Shown here: piece by piece, positions 53,689 to 62,267 of the stretch
Layout of the letters: the number at the start of each line of letters is the position of its first letter
Numbering within the stretch: position 1 is the stretch's first letter
Source of the DNA: Bacteriovoracia bacterium
GTDB lineage: Bacteria > Bdellovibrionota > Bacteriovoracia > Bacteriovoracales > Bacteriovoracaceae
DNA length: 64,000 nucleotides
Direction of reading: 5' to 3'
NCBI GenBank assembly: GCA_030431635.1
Contig: JAUIIL010000003.1
Span: 62,001 to 126,000 of the forward strand
Notes under the pieces: generated by a model
The model's input: only the letters and a program-made list of their open reading frames with translations
Databases searched by the model: none
Told to the model about the DNA's origin: nothing
Made by a program: the position numbers and the translations under genes

Positions 53689-54570
53689 TTGGGTATAAAA
53701 AACGAGAGTATTCTCAACCATGAATTTGAATCTTTTGATATAAATTTGTCGAATGAAAAGGTTCGTAAGTTTGAATTAAAAGAGCTTACTGGTTCAGTTG
53801 TGAATAACCAGAGGAAACCTTCGCAAGAAATAATAAGAACAGAAAGAAAAAATGCGAGAGCAACTAGTTTTCAAATTGATAATACTGTTTATGAACATAG
53901 AGGGCTTCGACAACAAGAATTAGACGATTTTGAGAAAACGGTAGAAGCGGAAGTTCAAAGAAGGTTGAATCAAAAAGTTGATCAAGCGGTTAAGGAAGGG
54001 TTTGAAGAGGGAATAAAACTTGGTACAGAAAAATCTTACCAGGAGTCAAAACAGATCCATGAATCACAAATAGAAAGTCTAACTCAAATATTAAATGAGT
54101 TAAAAGAGAACCGTAAAAATATATTTCTTCAAAACCAGAATGAGTGTTACGAAATGGTTAGAGCATTAACTAAGTGGATGCTTTTAAAAGAAATTGATGG
54201 AGCTGATTACTTAAAAAGATTACTTGAAAAAGTTATTTATGAAATAGGAGAGAAATCTCACCTTTTAGTCAGAGTAAATAAATCTTCCTTTGCACAAATG
54301 CCTGAGGTCATTAAAAGTGTTGAAGAAAAGATTGGCCAGCTGCCTAATATTCGCGTTGAAATCGAACATGATATGCATAATCCGGGCCTTATTGTTGAGT
54401 CAGGATCGAAGCTCATTAATGCAAGTGTTTCCTCTCAATTTAATGCAATTGATGAAGTCTTTAAATCTGTTGGAATTTTACCTCAAGAAAACTCATTAGA
54501 TGAAATAAATAAAATAGATCCAAAAGAAGAAAGCAACTCAGGTGATGATGAAGATGAGAACGGAGCTTAA
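53689..54570 (+). CDS. fliH: Flagellar export ATPase regulator FliH
   Basis: 293 aa, TTG start behind AAGGAG. The N-terminal 90 residues are variable; a helical middle (KVDQAVKEGFEEGIKLGTEK) has the FliH glycine-repeat look, and the C-terminal domain (about 150-260) has the strand pattern of FliH/HrpE. It holds FliI in an inactive form near the export gate. Length is longer than the E. coli protein, with an acidic tail GDDEDENGA. Overlaps fliI by about 26 bases. Confidence 0.85.
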   Translation: MGIKNESILNHEFESFDINLSNEKVRKFELKELTGSVVNNQRKPSQEIIRTERKNARATSFQIDNTVYEHRGLRQQELDDFEKTVEAEVQRRLNQKVDQAVKEGFEEGIKLGTEKSYQESKQIHESQIESLTQILNELKENRKNIFLQNQNECYEMVRALTKWMLLKEIDGADYLKRLLEKVIYEIGEKSHLLVRVNKSSFAQMPEVIKSVEEKIGQLPNIRVEIEHDMHNPGLIVESGSKLINASVSSQFNAIDEVFKSVGILPQENSLDEINKIDPKEESNSGDDEDENGA

Positions 54571-55927
54571 TTTAAAACCTTTATATTCTGCCTTTGATAG
54601 CGCCTCCCCCTATTTAAAAGTAGGCAAAATAACAGCTAGTCATGGTCTAGTCTATGAAGCTGTTTTGCCTGGAGCTTCAATTGGAAATAACGTAGAGTTT
54701 GTCACTGATACAAATCAAACCTACAGAGGTGAAGTGGTTTCAATTAAGCATGATACTTGTTTTGTCATGCCTTATGATGACATCACTGGAATTAATTCAA
54801 ATACAAAAGTTTACTTAAAAGAGAGTACTCATCGAATTAGAACGGGACATGCTCTTCTTGGAAGAGTCGTCGACTTTCAAGGAAATCCTATCGATGGTAA
54901 AGGCCCTATTTACTTTGAAGAGGGAGATGAATATAGAAGTATATATGGACAACCTATAAATCCTCTTAAAAGACCTCCCATCAGACAGCCACTTGATACA
55001 GGAGTAAGGTCAATCAATTGCTTTATGACAGCAGGAAGAGGTCAAAGGCTCGCTATTATGGCCGGTTCTGGTGTTGGGAAATCTGTTTTAATGGGAATGA
55101 TAGCAAAAAATACTGATGCAGATATAAACGTTATCGCACTTATTGGAGAAAGAGGAAGAGAAGTTCTTGAATTTATCGAATCAGAGTTGGGAGAAGAAGG
55201 CCTGAAAAGATCAGTTGTTGTTGTTGCAACATCAGATTCTTCTTCTTTAATTAGATCTAAAGCTGCCTATACAGCAACAACAATTGCGGAGTATTTTAGA
55301 GATCAAAATCTAGATGTCATGTTTATGATGGACTCAATTACGCGTTTTGCAATGGCCAACAGAGAAATTGGAATGAGCTCAGGTGAGCCTCCTGGACAAA
55401 AAGGCTACGGTCCAAGTGTTTTTGCTAAACTCCCAAAGTTAATGGAGAGAGCTGGGACAAAGAAAGGGGCAGGTTCAATAACAGGAATTTATACTGTTCT
55501 AGTTGAAGGTGGAGATATGGACGAGCCTATTGCTGATGCAGTAAGGGCCATTGCTGATGGTCACCTTGTCTTAAGCCGTGAGCTTGCTGCTAAAAACCAT
55601 TATCCTGCAATAGATGTTCTTCAGTCGGTTTCAAGGGTCATGACTAAAGTTCTTCCCAAGGAGCATTTGATTGTCGCTTCCCACTTGAGAGATTTATTGG
55701 CGGCCTACAAGGATTCAGAAGATCTGATAAATGTTGGAGCTTATGTTCGAGGCAGTAATCAGAAAGTTGATAAAGCTGTCGCTATTTATGAAGAATTAGA
55801 AGCTCTTCTTAAGCAAGATATGGATGAGAAGAATACAATCGATGAGCTCTATGACAGGATGGTTGATATTGCGAGAAAGGCAGAAGCTTCAGTTAATCCT
55901 AATTTTCTTAACGAAGTTGAGGATTAA
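54545..55927 (+). CDS. fliI: Flagellar export ATPase FliI
   Basis: About 460 aa; the start is uncertain because GTG 54542, ATG 54545, ATG 54548 and ATG 54554 are all in frame and lie inside fliH. Walker A GSGVGKS (about 178-184 of the frame), GERGREVLEFIE, the Walker B segment MFMMDSITRFA and GEPPGQKGYGPSVF place it with F1-like export ATPases. It supplies energy and substrate ordering to flagellar type III export. Its stop is 2 bases before fliJ. Confidence 0.96.
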   Translation: MMKMRTELNLKPLYSAFDSASPYLKVGKITASHGLVYEAVLPGASIGNNVEFVTDTNQTYRGEVVSIKHDTCFVMPYDDITGINSNTKVYLKESTHRIRTGHALLGRVVDFQGNPIDGKGPIYFEEGDEYRSIYGQPINPLKRPPIRQPLDTGVRSINCFMTAGRGQRLAIMAGSGVGKSVLMGMIAKNTDADINVIALIGERGREVLEFIESELGEEGLKRSVVVVATSDSSSLIRSKAAYTATTIAEYFRDQNLDVMFMMDSITRFAMANREIGMSSGEPPGQKGYGPSVFAKLPKLMERAGTKKGAGSITGIYTVLVEGGDMDEPIADAVRAIADGHLVLSRELAAKNHYPAIDVLQSVSRVMTKVLPKEHLIVASHLRDLLAAYKDSEDLINVGAYVRGSNQKVDKAVAIYEELEALLKQDMDEKNTIDELYDRMVDIARKAEASVNPNFLNEVED

Positions 55928-55929
55928 GA

Positions 55930-56379
55930 ATGAAAAATTTCAAATTCAAATTAGAAGGTCTATTAAAAATAAGAAAAGCCAAAGAGCAGATTTGTAAATC
56001 AGAGATAGGCCAAGTTCAAAAAAATATTCAAACTTGTAGAAACCAAATAAGTTATGAACGAGAAGGAATTTCAGCTGCTCAAGATGCACATAATAAAATG
56101 CTTGAGCACGGAAGTGGTGGACGAGAAATCCAGTTTTTCCCTCGTTTTATTAGAGGAAAAGAAATTAATGTTGAGTTGTTAAAAAAAGAAATTAAAAAAA
56201 ATGAAGAAATACTTGCCGAAAAACTCAGGGAATTAAGTTCGTTAAGAGCAGATGTGAAAGTGATTGAAAATTTAAAAGAGAAAGCAAAAATAATTTTTAA
56301 AAAAGAATTATTTAAAAAAGAAGAGCAGCGCAGAGAAGAGAATTTACTTATTTGGAATAGTTATAAAAAAGAGGTTTAA
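55930..56379 (+). CDS. fliJ: FliJ-like flagellar export chaperone
   Basis: 149 aa, almost entirely charged coiled coil (KLEGLLKIRKAKEQICKSEIG at the start), the length and shape of FliJ. The call leans on the position after fliI and on the N-terminal FKLEGLLKIRKAKE pattern that is common in FliJ. FliJ sits in the FliI ring and binds FlhA. Followed after 3 bases by the next gene. Confidence 0.82.
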   Translation: MKNFKFKLEGLLKIRKAKEQICKSEIGQVQKNIQTCRNQISYEREGISAAQDAHNKMLEHGSGGREIQFFPRFIRGKEINVELLKKEIKKNEEILAEKLRELSSLRADVKVIENLKEKAKIIFKKELFKKEEQRREENLLIWNSYKKEV

Positions 56380-56382
56380 AAA

Positions 56383-56901
56383 ATGAAAGCAATAATCTTT
56401 TTCCTTTTTATTTTTCAGGTTCATGCAGATGAAAAAATTTATAGTGAACTGCAAATGAAAGAAAAAGTGAAAGAAGAAGTCTTAAAAAAAATAGAGGGCA
56501 TAAAAAAGAAAAGTGTTGCCGATTTAACAAAAGAGTTGTTGGAGAGAGAAAGTGAACTGAATAAAAGAGAGTCAGAGATCAAACAACGTGAAGAATTACT
56601 TAAGGCCAGTGTTGATGGCTTTGAAAGAAGAGTCAGTCTTTTTGAACAAGAACAAAATAAGATAATTGGGTGTCTTGATGAAAATAAAGCTAGGAAAGCA
56701 CAAAGAGTTGCCAAGCTTGTAAAAATGGTTTCAGGAATGAAACCTGATAAGGCCGCTGAGTTATTAAGTGTTCAAGATATTGATATTTCAGTTAGTCTCA
56801 TTTCTCAACTAGAACCTGACAAAGCCTCTAAGATATTTAATCTTATGAATAAGGAAACATCTGCCCGGCTTCAAAAACAGTACCTAAATATGAAAAGATA
56901 G
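56383..56901 (+). CDS. MotE-like flagellar protein with MgtE-N-like helices
   Basis: 172 aa. N-terminal hydrophobic signal or anchor (IIFFLFIFQVHA), then a long coiled coil (about 35-95), and a C-terminal region with the repeated helix pattern MVSGMKPDKAAELLSVQD and LISQLEPDKASKIFNLMNK, typical of MotE. MotE is a stator chaperone acting with MotC in other groups; no motA/motB-type genes are in this window. One Cys near residue 105. Position after fliJ and before fliK is the usual one. Confidence 0.7.
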   Translation: MKAIIFFLFIFQVHADEKIYSELQMKEKVKEEVLKKIEGIKKKSVADLTKELLERESELNKRESEIKQREELLKASVDGFERRVSLFEQEQNKIIGCLDENKARKAQRVAKLVKMVSGMKPDKAAELLSVQDIDISVSLISQLEPDKASKIFNLMNKETSARLQKQYLNMKR

Positions 56902-56935
56902 ACACTGGACGTTATAAAAAAAGAGATAACTTTTA

Positions 56936-58258
56936 ATGATGAAAAAACCTATTAACCTTGATTCAACTGCAATGCCAAGCTCCTCTAAAGGAGTGAGTCA
57001 ATCTTCCAATAATGATTTATTGGCGCTGTTACAAGGTGCAGGTAAAGGAAAAGAGAAAGAAGGTCTCTTTGATTTTTCTAGTGAGCTAGATAAGCAGATT
57101 GGAGATATTGAAGAGGGAGCTGCTGATTTTCTTAATAAGCTTGTTGAAAAGACACAAAGTAAAGAGGTACAAGCTGAAAACTTTTTTGCTCCTCAAAAGA
57201 CAAAAGAGAACAAGGTTCTATCAGAGCTTTTAAGTAAAAAATCAAAAGAAATAGATAATGAATTTGTTAAGGCCAAAAGTGCTTTTAATGAATTAGATGT
57301 TGTTGGTAAAAATCTAGAAGTATCAGAAAAAGGGTTTAAATCTCCTTATTCTCCTTCGTCTTCAGAAAAAGTTGTTCAAAATTCTATCATCCCTAACAAG
57401 CCTCAGAAAGAGTCTGGTGAAACTTTTTATAAGGGAGCTGAGAAGTTAAACTACAAATCTATTTTTAATGTAGAAACTCCTAAAAAAGAAATCGTTAAAG
57501 AATCAAAGAACATAAATGATTTTTTCAATCTAGTCGAAAAAGCTCAAACAAATCAAAGACAAATTCCTTTAATTCAGGCACAAAAAGCTTATGGACAAAA
57601 TACTCTTCCAACACCGTTGTTAAAAAATAAAAATGTTCCCGGTAATGTAGATTTAAAAGATTCTACAGTGAAAGAAATAGAAGATTCTCTCTTTAAATCA
57701 GAGTCTCTTCCTTTTAATCAGTTAAGACAGCATTCTGAACTTATTAGTTCTTTAGAGACTAATCCAACTTTTAAGACAAGTGAGCGCGTGAATACTCTTG
57801 ATATGGGGCAAATAAATTCAGGCCAGACAGAGCAGATAATAGAGAAAATTAGTGATTATATCACTCAAAAAAGATTTGAGGCCAACCCTTACGTTGAGCT
57901 CAATGTAAAACATCAAGAGCTGGGCGATATTAATATTGCTGTCGAAAGACTTAGTAATGAAACTTTAAATATAGCAATAAATACTGCTAGTCATGAAGGG
58001 CGTAAATTCTTTGCTTCAAATCAAAACGATCTTTTCCAATCATTAACGAAATCAGGGTTAATGGTTAATGATTTAAAGATAGAGTCCTCTTCTTCTTTTG
58101 CTCAAACATCAAGAGATGGAAGCTCAAGCGGTTTTGGTGGACAAAGTTTTTCTCAATCTCAAGGACAATTTATGTCTGAAGATGGTCAAAGAAGACATGA
58201 CTCCCAAAGACGACAAGAAATTTGGTCTTACTACCAACAACATGAGGATGTAGCCTGA
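56936..58258 (+). CDS. fliK: Flagellar hook-length control protein FliK
   Basis: 440 aa. The first 300 residues are low in order with many Lys, Ser, Asn and Glu. The C-terminal domain (about 305-395) has the Flg_hook pattern: YVELNVKHQELGDINIAVER then LNIAINTASHEGRKFFASNQ and LFQSLTKSGL. The end is rich in Gly, Gln and Ser. FliK measures the hook and switches export to late substrates. ATG 56936 and ATG 56939 are both possible. It stops one base before flgD. Confidence 0.88.
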   Translation: MMKKPINLDSTAMPSSSKGVSQSSNNDLLALLQGAGKGKEKEGLFDFSSELDKQIGDIEEGAADFLNKLVEKTQSKEVQAENFFAPQKTKENKVLSELLSKKSKEIDNEFVKAKSAFNELDVVGKNLEVSEKGFKSPYSPSSSEKVVQNSIIPNKPQKESGETFYKGAEKLNYKSIFNVETPKKEIVKESKNINDFFNLVEKAQTNQRQIPLIQAQKAYGQNTLPTPLLKNKNVPGNVDLKDSTVKEIEDSLFKSESLPFNQLRQHSELISSLETNPTFKTSERVNTLDMGQINSGQTEQIIEKISDYITQKRFEANPYVELNVKHQELGDINIAVERLSNETLNIAINTASHEGRKFFASNQNDLFQSLTKSGLMVNDLKIESSSSFAQTSRDGSSSGFGGQSFSQSQGQFMSEDGQRRHDSQRRQEIWSYYQQHEDVA

Positions 58259-58259
58259 T

Positions 58260-59162
58260 ATGCCTAAGATGGGAAGGGCCCCTTTGGCCAAAGACAATCG
58301 TAATAATGTTGGAATCGGTCTAAGAAGAAATAATAGAAAAAATCCCAAATCACCGACGGCGCAAGTCGATCGGAGTCGTCAATACGATGATGGACTAGTT
58401 AATAAATTAACGGGAAGAAAAGCAGAGACCGTTTATAGAAATGGTCCTCATAATGAGATGGGAAAAGATGAGTTTTTAAAACTTCTTTCTCACCAATTGA
58501 GAAATCAAGATCCAATGAATCCAATGGATCAAAATAAATTCGCAGCTGACCTTGCTCAATTTGCTCAGCTAGAGCAGCTTTCAAATATGAATACGAAGTT
58601 TGATAAACTCAATCCAAATGTTGGAGTCGAAGATAAATTTTATGGTGCCAGCTTTTTAGGGAAAAAGGTAGTGACGAGTGGCAACACCGTTAATTACAAA
58701 GGTAATGGGGAAAAAGCTGAAATTTATTTTAATTTAGAAAAGCCAGCAGCTAAGGCCGTTGTAAGAGTTCTTGATAAACAGGGAAATATCATAACGGAGC
58801 AATGGAAAGAAAAGCTGTCAGCGGGTGCGCATCAAAGTGTTTGGGATGGAGATGATTTGGCCGGGAATCCGGAAAATGCTGGGGAGTATAGAATTGCCAT
58901 TCAGGCGTGGGATGAGACCGGGGGGCTCATTCCTGCACAAACAAAAGTTGAAGGAATTGTTGAATCAGTTCTTTTTGAGAATGGTGAAAGCCTATTTATT
59001 GTTGATGGTAAAAAAGTTTTCTTAAGAGATATTGAAAGCTTTCACATGCCTAAGTCTCAAGCGAAAAACGAAGTGGCAAAAAAAATGCCGCAACAGGCAA
59101 TTAATACCTATAAAAATAATGCACCACTAGATCAGGGAGAAAAATCGGTTTACGATAATTAA
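58260..59162 (+). CDS. flgD: Flagellar hook capping protein FlgD
   Basis: 300 aa. Residues about 55-110 hold the FlgD export/cap motif GKDEFLKLLSHQLRNQDPMNP followed by MDQNKFAADLAQFAQLEQLSN (both conserved). FlgD Ig-like and tudor-like repeats follow (about 130-250). A basic N-terminal 45-residue extension (MPKMGRAPLAKDNRNN...) is longer than in enteric FlgD. It caps the growing hook. Only one base separates it from the fliK stop. Confidence 0.93.
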   Translation: MPKMGRAPLAKDNRNNVGIGLRRNNRKNPKSPTAQVDRSRQYDDGLVNKLTGRKAETVYRNGPHNEMGKDEFLKLLSHQLRNQDPMNPMDQNKFAADLAQFAQLEQLSNMNTKFDKLNPNVGVEDKFYGASFLGKKVVTSGNTVNYKGNGEKAEIYFNLEKPAAKAVVRVLDKQGNIITEQWKEKLSAGAHQSVWDGDDLAGNPENAGEYRIAIQAWDETGGLIPAQTKVEGIVESVLFENGESLFIVDGKKVFLRDIESFHMPKSQAKNEVAKKMPQQAINTYKNNAPLDQGEKSVYDN

Positions 59163-59165
59163 GAA

Positions 59166-59570
59166 ATGAAAAATAAGATTAACCAGGCCCTTATTCCTCA
59201 GATTAATAAGCTTCCTTCGAAGAAGCCAAGCAATCGTTTAGAAAGTTTAAAAAATGGAGCGAAGCCTGAGTTTAAAGAGCTATTTAATAAGCATGTTGAT
59301 GAAGTTCAAGAAAAAGAAATTACGGTTTCAAAACATGCAGCTAAAAGACTTGAAGAAAGAAATTTAAAAATTGATGGTGATGAATATTTAAAACTCAAAC
59401 AAGCAATGCAGAAGTTACAGAACAAAGGGGGGAGAGAGTCGCTGGTTGTGACAAACAACGCAGCCTATATAGTGGATGTGAATAATAGTAAAGTTGTGAC
59501 AGCTATTGATAAAGAGAAAATGAACGAAAACATTTTCACCAATATCGATTCGACTGTTTTTATGATGTAG
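59166..59570 (+). CDS. Flagellar operon protein, TIGR02530-like
   Basis: 134 aa. The central segment VSKHAAKRLEERNLKIDGDEY followed by LKQAMQKLQNKGGRESLVV, AYIVDV and VVTAID matches the small family found next to flgD and flgE in many flagellar operons. Role unclear, possibly a hook-assembly helper. The spacing of 3 bases after flgD and 105 before flgE shows that flgE has a separate leader. Confidence 0.8.
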   Translation: MKNKINQALIPQINKLPSKKPSNRLESLKNGAKPEFKELFNKHVDEVQEKEITVSKHAAKRLEERNLKIDGDEYLKLKQAMQKLQNKGGRESLVVTNNAAYIVDVNNSKVVTAIDKEKMNENIFTNIDSTVFMM

Positions 59571-59591
59571 TTTTAAATAATTTTACTGAGA

Positions 59592-59646
59592 AGAGACCGG
59601 TCCTTACTGGAGGTCTTTAGAGAAAAGTCTGTAGTTACTTTTCTCT
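59592..59646 (+). promoter_or_regulatory. Two stem-loops in the flgE leader
   Basis: First stem: AGACC (59594-59598) with GGTCT (59612-59616), plus an inner TCC/GGA around loop TTACT and a two-G bulge. Second stem: AGAGAAAAGT (59619-59628) with ACTTTTCTCT (59637-59646), ten perfect pairs around the loop CTGTAGTT. No T-run follows, so termination is unlikely. They end 17 bases before the AGGAGG of flgE and may stabilise or control its message. Confidence 0.5.
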
Positions 59647-59675
59647 CTCAGGATTGATTGTCTAGGAGGGACATA

Positions 59676-60956
59676 ATGGGAATTCTAAGCTCATTTAACA
59701 TTGGTGTAACTGGTTTACACGCTTCAGGTCAAAGTATGAGTGTTGTGGGTGATAATATCGCCAACGCTAACACTTACGGTTTTAAGGCTTCACGTGCAGA
59801 GTTTCAAGATCAGTTAGCTCGTTCGCTAAAAGGTATTGATGGTGGGGACCAGATTGGTACCGGTACAAAACTAGCGCACATTAAACCTAATTTCACTCAA
59901 GGTAACGTAATGAGAACTGAAAACATTACAGACATGGCCATGGATGGGAATGGTTTTTTTGCTGCTGAAACTCCTTTTGGTAAAGGGTACACAAGAGATG
60001 GGAGTTTTCACTTTGATAAAGAAGGAAATCTTATCACTGGTGATAACTATAAAGTACTTGGTTTTCAAGCTGATGAACAAGGTAAAATGACGAATAAAGT
60101 GGGACACATTAAGCTTGGAAACACAACAATTCCGGCAAAAGCTTCTAGTGAAATAAAGATGTCAATGAACTTAGATTCAAGAGCTAAAGTTCAGCAATTT
60201 GACCCTAAGAATGCTTCAGAAACATCTAACTACAGCACCAGTGTAACTGCTTATGACAACGTTGGTACTGCTAGAGTTTTAACTGTTTATTTCAATAAGA
60301 CAGCTCCAAACGTATGGGAATACCATGCGATGGTTGATGGAAAAGATGCTGCTAATGGGAAAGAAGGTGAATTAGTTGAAATGGCAAAAGGGCAATTAAA
60401 ATTTAACGATAAAGGTCTTCTTGATGAAGAAGTTAAAGTATCAAACTCTTTCAACTTCAACGAAGGAGCTGCTCCTGGACAAGAAATTAAGTTTGATTTT
60501 GGACAGACTTTGAAAGAAGGTGGAGATGGAAGTCTTGCTTCAACTCAATATGGTTCAAAATCCTCAGTTGCTCGTCACTCACAAGATGGATTTACAGCTG
60601 CTACATTAGCTTCTCTCTCTTTTAGTGATGATGCTGTACTAACAGCCGTCTATAGTAACGGTGTGACTAAAGATGTGGCCCAAGTGGCAGTTGCAAAATT
60701 TGATAACTCAGAAGGGTTATTGAAAATGGGAAAAAACCTCTTTAAAGAAACAAGAAAATCTGGTCAAGGTGTCTTAGGACAACCAGGAGTTGATGGAAGA
60801 GGAACAATTCTCTCTAAGTCGATTGAGCAATCAAACGTTGATATTGCGACAGAGTTTATCAATTTGATGACTGCTCAAAGAAACTTCCAGGCCAACACAA
60901 GAACGATCACAACAAGTGACCAAATGCTGAACGAAGTTTTCAATATTAAGAGATAA
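59676..60956 (+). CDS. flgE: Flagellar hook protein FlgE
   Basis: 426 aa; ATG 59676 lies 6 bases after AGGAGG. N-terminal SSFNIGVTGLHASGQSMSVVG and NIANANTYGFKASRAEFQD (key residues about 4-50) form the axial D0 domain, and the C-terminal EFINLMTAQRNFQANTRTIT (about 385-415) completes it. The middle holds the hook D1/D2 domains, including GYTRDGSFHFDKEGNLI. It polymerises into the hook below the FlgD cap. Ends 22 bases before the terminator, so the flagellar run stops here. Confidence 0.96.
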   Translation: MGILSSFNIGVTGLHASGQSMSVVGDNIANANTYGFKASRAEFQDQLARSLKGIDGGDQIGTGTKLAHIKPNFTQGNVMRTENITDMAMDGNGFFAAETPFGKGYTRDGSFHFDKEGNLITGDNYKVLGFQADEQGKMTNKVGHIKLGNTTIPAKASSEIKMSMNLDSRAKVQQFDPKNASETSNYSTSVTAYDNVGTARVLTVYFNKTAPNVWEYHAMVDGKDAANGKEGELVEMAKGQLKFNDKGLLDEEVKVSNSFNFNEGAAPGQEIKFDFGQTLKEGGDGSLASTQYGSKSSVARHSQDGFTAATLASLSFSDDAVLTAVYSNGVTKDVAQVAVAKFDNSEGLLKMGKNLFKETRKSGQGVLGQPGVDGRGTILSKSIEQSNVDIATEFINLMTAQRNFQANTRTITTSDQMLNEVFNIKR

Positions 60957-60978
60957 TTTGAATAACTTTTAAAGTTTT

Positions 60979-61007
60979 AAGCCCTCACTTTATGTGGGGG
61001 CTTTTTT
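60979..61007 (+). terminator. Rho-independent terminator after flgE
   Basis: AAGCCCTCAC (60979-60988) pairs with GTGGGGGCTT (60994-61003), with one T-G wobble, around loop TTTAT, followed by six T (61002-61007). Confidence 0.9.
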
Positions 61008-61015
61008 GTTAAAAC

Positions 61016-61035
61016 TGTCTAAAAATTAGACACTA
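61016..61035. promoter_or_regulatory. Palindromic motif copy 2, TGTCTAA-AAA-TTAGACA
   Basis: TGTCTAAAAATTAGACACTA: seven-base arms TGTCTAA and TTAGACA around AAA, directly behind the flgE terminator and 83 bases before the next gene. It matches the copy at 44181 over its whole length except for one extra A. Confidence 0.45.
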
Positions 61036-61088
61036 ATCTAGAAAATTTCATCAATACAAGGACATGAAGAAGATAATTTAATGGAGAC

Positions 61089-61117
61089 TTGGCATCAATA
61101 TTGAATACTTTTATGAT
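61089..61117 (+). promoter_or_regulatory. Sigma-70-like promoter abutting the next start codon
   Basis: TTGGCA (61089-61094) and TATGAT (61112-61117) with a 17-base spacer. The -10 box ends at the base before ATG 61118, so transcription from it would start within the frame; it could be chance, or the protein starts elsewhere. The same stretch is near a sigma-54 site but the -12 base is A, not C. Confidence 0.3.
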
Positions 61118-61954
61118 ATGTTTTTATTAAGTTTTTTATTTTATAGTCTTTTTTCTTTTAATGTTCAGGCACAATGGATAGCTGGAGAAGGTTGTAAGGT
61201 AGGGGAAGAAAATAGTTTTTTAAAGGAAATTAATGAGCTTGAACAAAGTTTAGAACAACAAGTTAAGCCTGAATTTTTAGTTATGACTCCAACAATAAAA
61301 GAAGGAATAATTTTTTTTTATCAATGGGCCAACGAGGAAACAAAAAAAAACGCTTTCCAAAATTCTACGATTAAAAAAAGTATTGAATCCCAAGATATTT
61401 TTCTAAATGAAGAGAATTTAAACAAGAAGATTTTGGTTCAGTATAATCAGGGTAATCTTAAATACTTTTTTTTCACAGCTCTCAAGGAAGTGAAAAATAA
61501 GGCTTTTGTCATTCAAAGGATTAAGAAAGTTGTAGAAACATTTGAAGAAGGCAACCCAGAGCCGATAAGTACTCGGACAACCTATTTGGTTGAAGTCTTT
61601 AAAACGTGGAAAGGCGCCTTTAGCGAAGATTCTGAAATGAATAATCAAATGAAAAAAGCAGATCTTCATTCAGGTGATTTTTATTTAACTCGAGAAGGCT
61701 ATACCAAGGTCGTAACAAAGTACTTTGAAACAGGATTAGGAACAATAAATGAAATCTTTCCTGATGAAAATAAATGGAGTCATGAATCTTCAAAACTTTA
61801 TTGGGGAACAGAATATCTTGAAGATAACGATTATTTTAATAAAGTAAATTTCATTGAAAAAAATGACTGGGTTTTAGAAACGAAAATAACCAACAAGGGA
61901 TTTACGCTCAAAAGCGAAGAACTAGGTTTGGATGAGAAGGGTGGTTCTTTATAG
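61118..61954 (+). CDS. Secreted hypothetical protein, 278 aa
   Basis: Signal peptide LLSFLFYSLFSFNVQA (1-18, cut before QW). The mature protein is Lys/Glu-rich with one cysteine near the N-terminus (GEGCKVG). No recognised domain. No ribosome site is visible before ATG 61118, and a promoter-like -10 box abuts it. The gene holds a 9-T run (61311-61319) and a 9-A run (61342-61350) within 40 bases, which could be sites of slippage. Its end is 6 bases from the end of the convergent ferredoxin gene. Confidence 0.6.
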   Translation: MFLLSFLFYSLFSFNVQAQWIAGEGCKVGEENSFLKEINELEQSLEQQVKPEFLVMTPTIKEGIIFFYQWANEETKKNAFQNSTIKKSIESQDIFLNEENLNKKILVQYNQGNLKYFFFTALKEVKNKAFVIQRIKKVVETFEEGNPEPISTRTTYLVEVFKTWKGAFSEDSEMNNQMKKADLHSGDFYLTREGYTKVVTKYFETGLGTINEIFPDENKWSHESSKLYWGTEYLEDNDYFNKVNFIEKNDWVLETKITNKGFTLKSEELGLDEKGGSL

Positions 61955-61960
61955 CAGTGT

Positions 61961-62215
61961 CTAGACTGAAGCCTGTTGTTCATCGTCCCCATCACGGCCA
62001 ATAGCTTCAACGGGACAGCTTTCTAGTGCGCTTTCACACTCTTGAATTTCAGAAGGTGATTGAGGTTGTTTTTTGACAAAAGCATGGCCGTCATCATCGT
62101 TCATTTCAAAAAAACGATCTGCTTCCATGACACAAGCATCGCATGCAATACACTGGTCATCGACATAGTACTTACCAGGAATATTATCTTTAAACTTTGC
62201 TGATTTATCAGCCAT
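61961..62215 (-). CDS. Ferredoxin, single [4Fe-4S] type
   Basis: 84 aa; ATG 62215 lies close behind AAAGGTGAG. The cluster site is CIACDAC with three cysteines at about 22-28, completed by ESCPVEAI near 68-74. The acidic tail (GDDEQQASV) and overall shape are those of monocluster ferredoxins of the Fer4_15 type. It is a soluble electron carrier; its redox partners are not visible here. A GTG at 62221 would add two residues. Confidence 0.9.
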   Translation of the reverse strand: MADKSAKFKDNIPGKYYVDDQCIACDACVMEADRFFEMNDDDGHAFVKKQPQSPSEIQECESALESCPVEAIGRDGDDEQQASV

Positions 62216-62267
62216 AACCACTCACCTTTAGATAAGTGGCTATGTACCATAGATTTTTTGTTTTTGG

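Noticed and set aside
61089-61105. Possible sigma-54 promoter TTGGCA-N6-TTGA
   Set aside because: The -12 C is replaced by A and it would place the start of transcription almost on the start codon.
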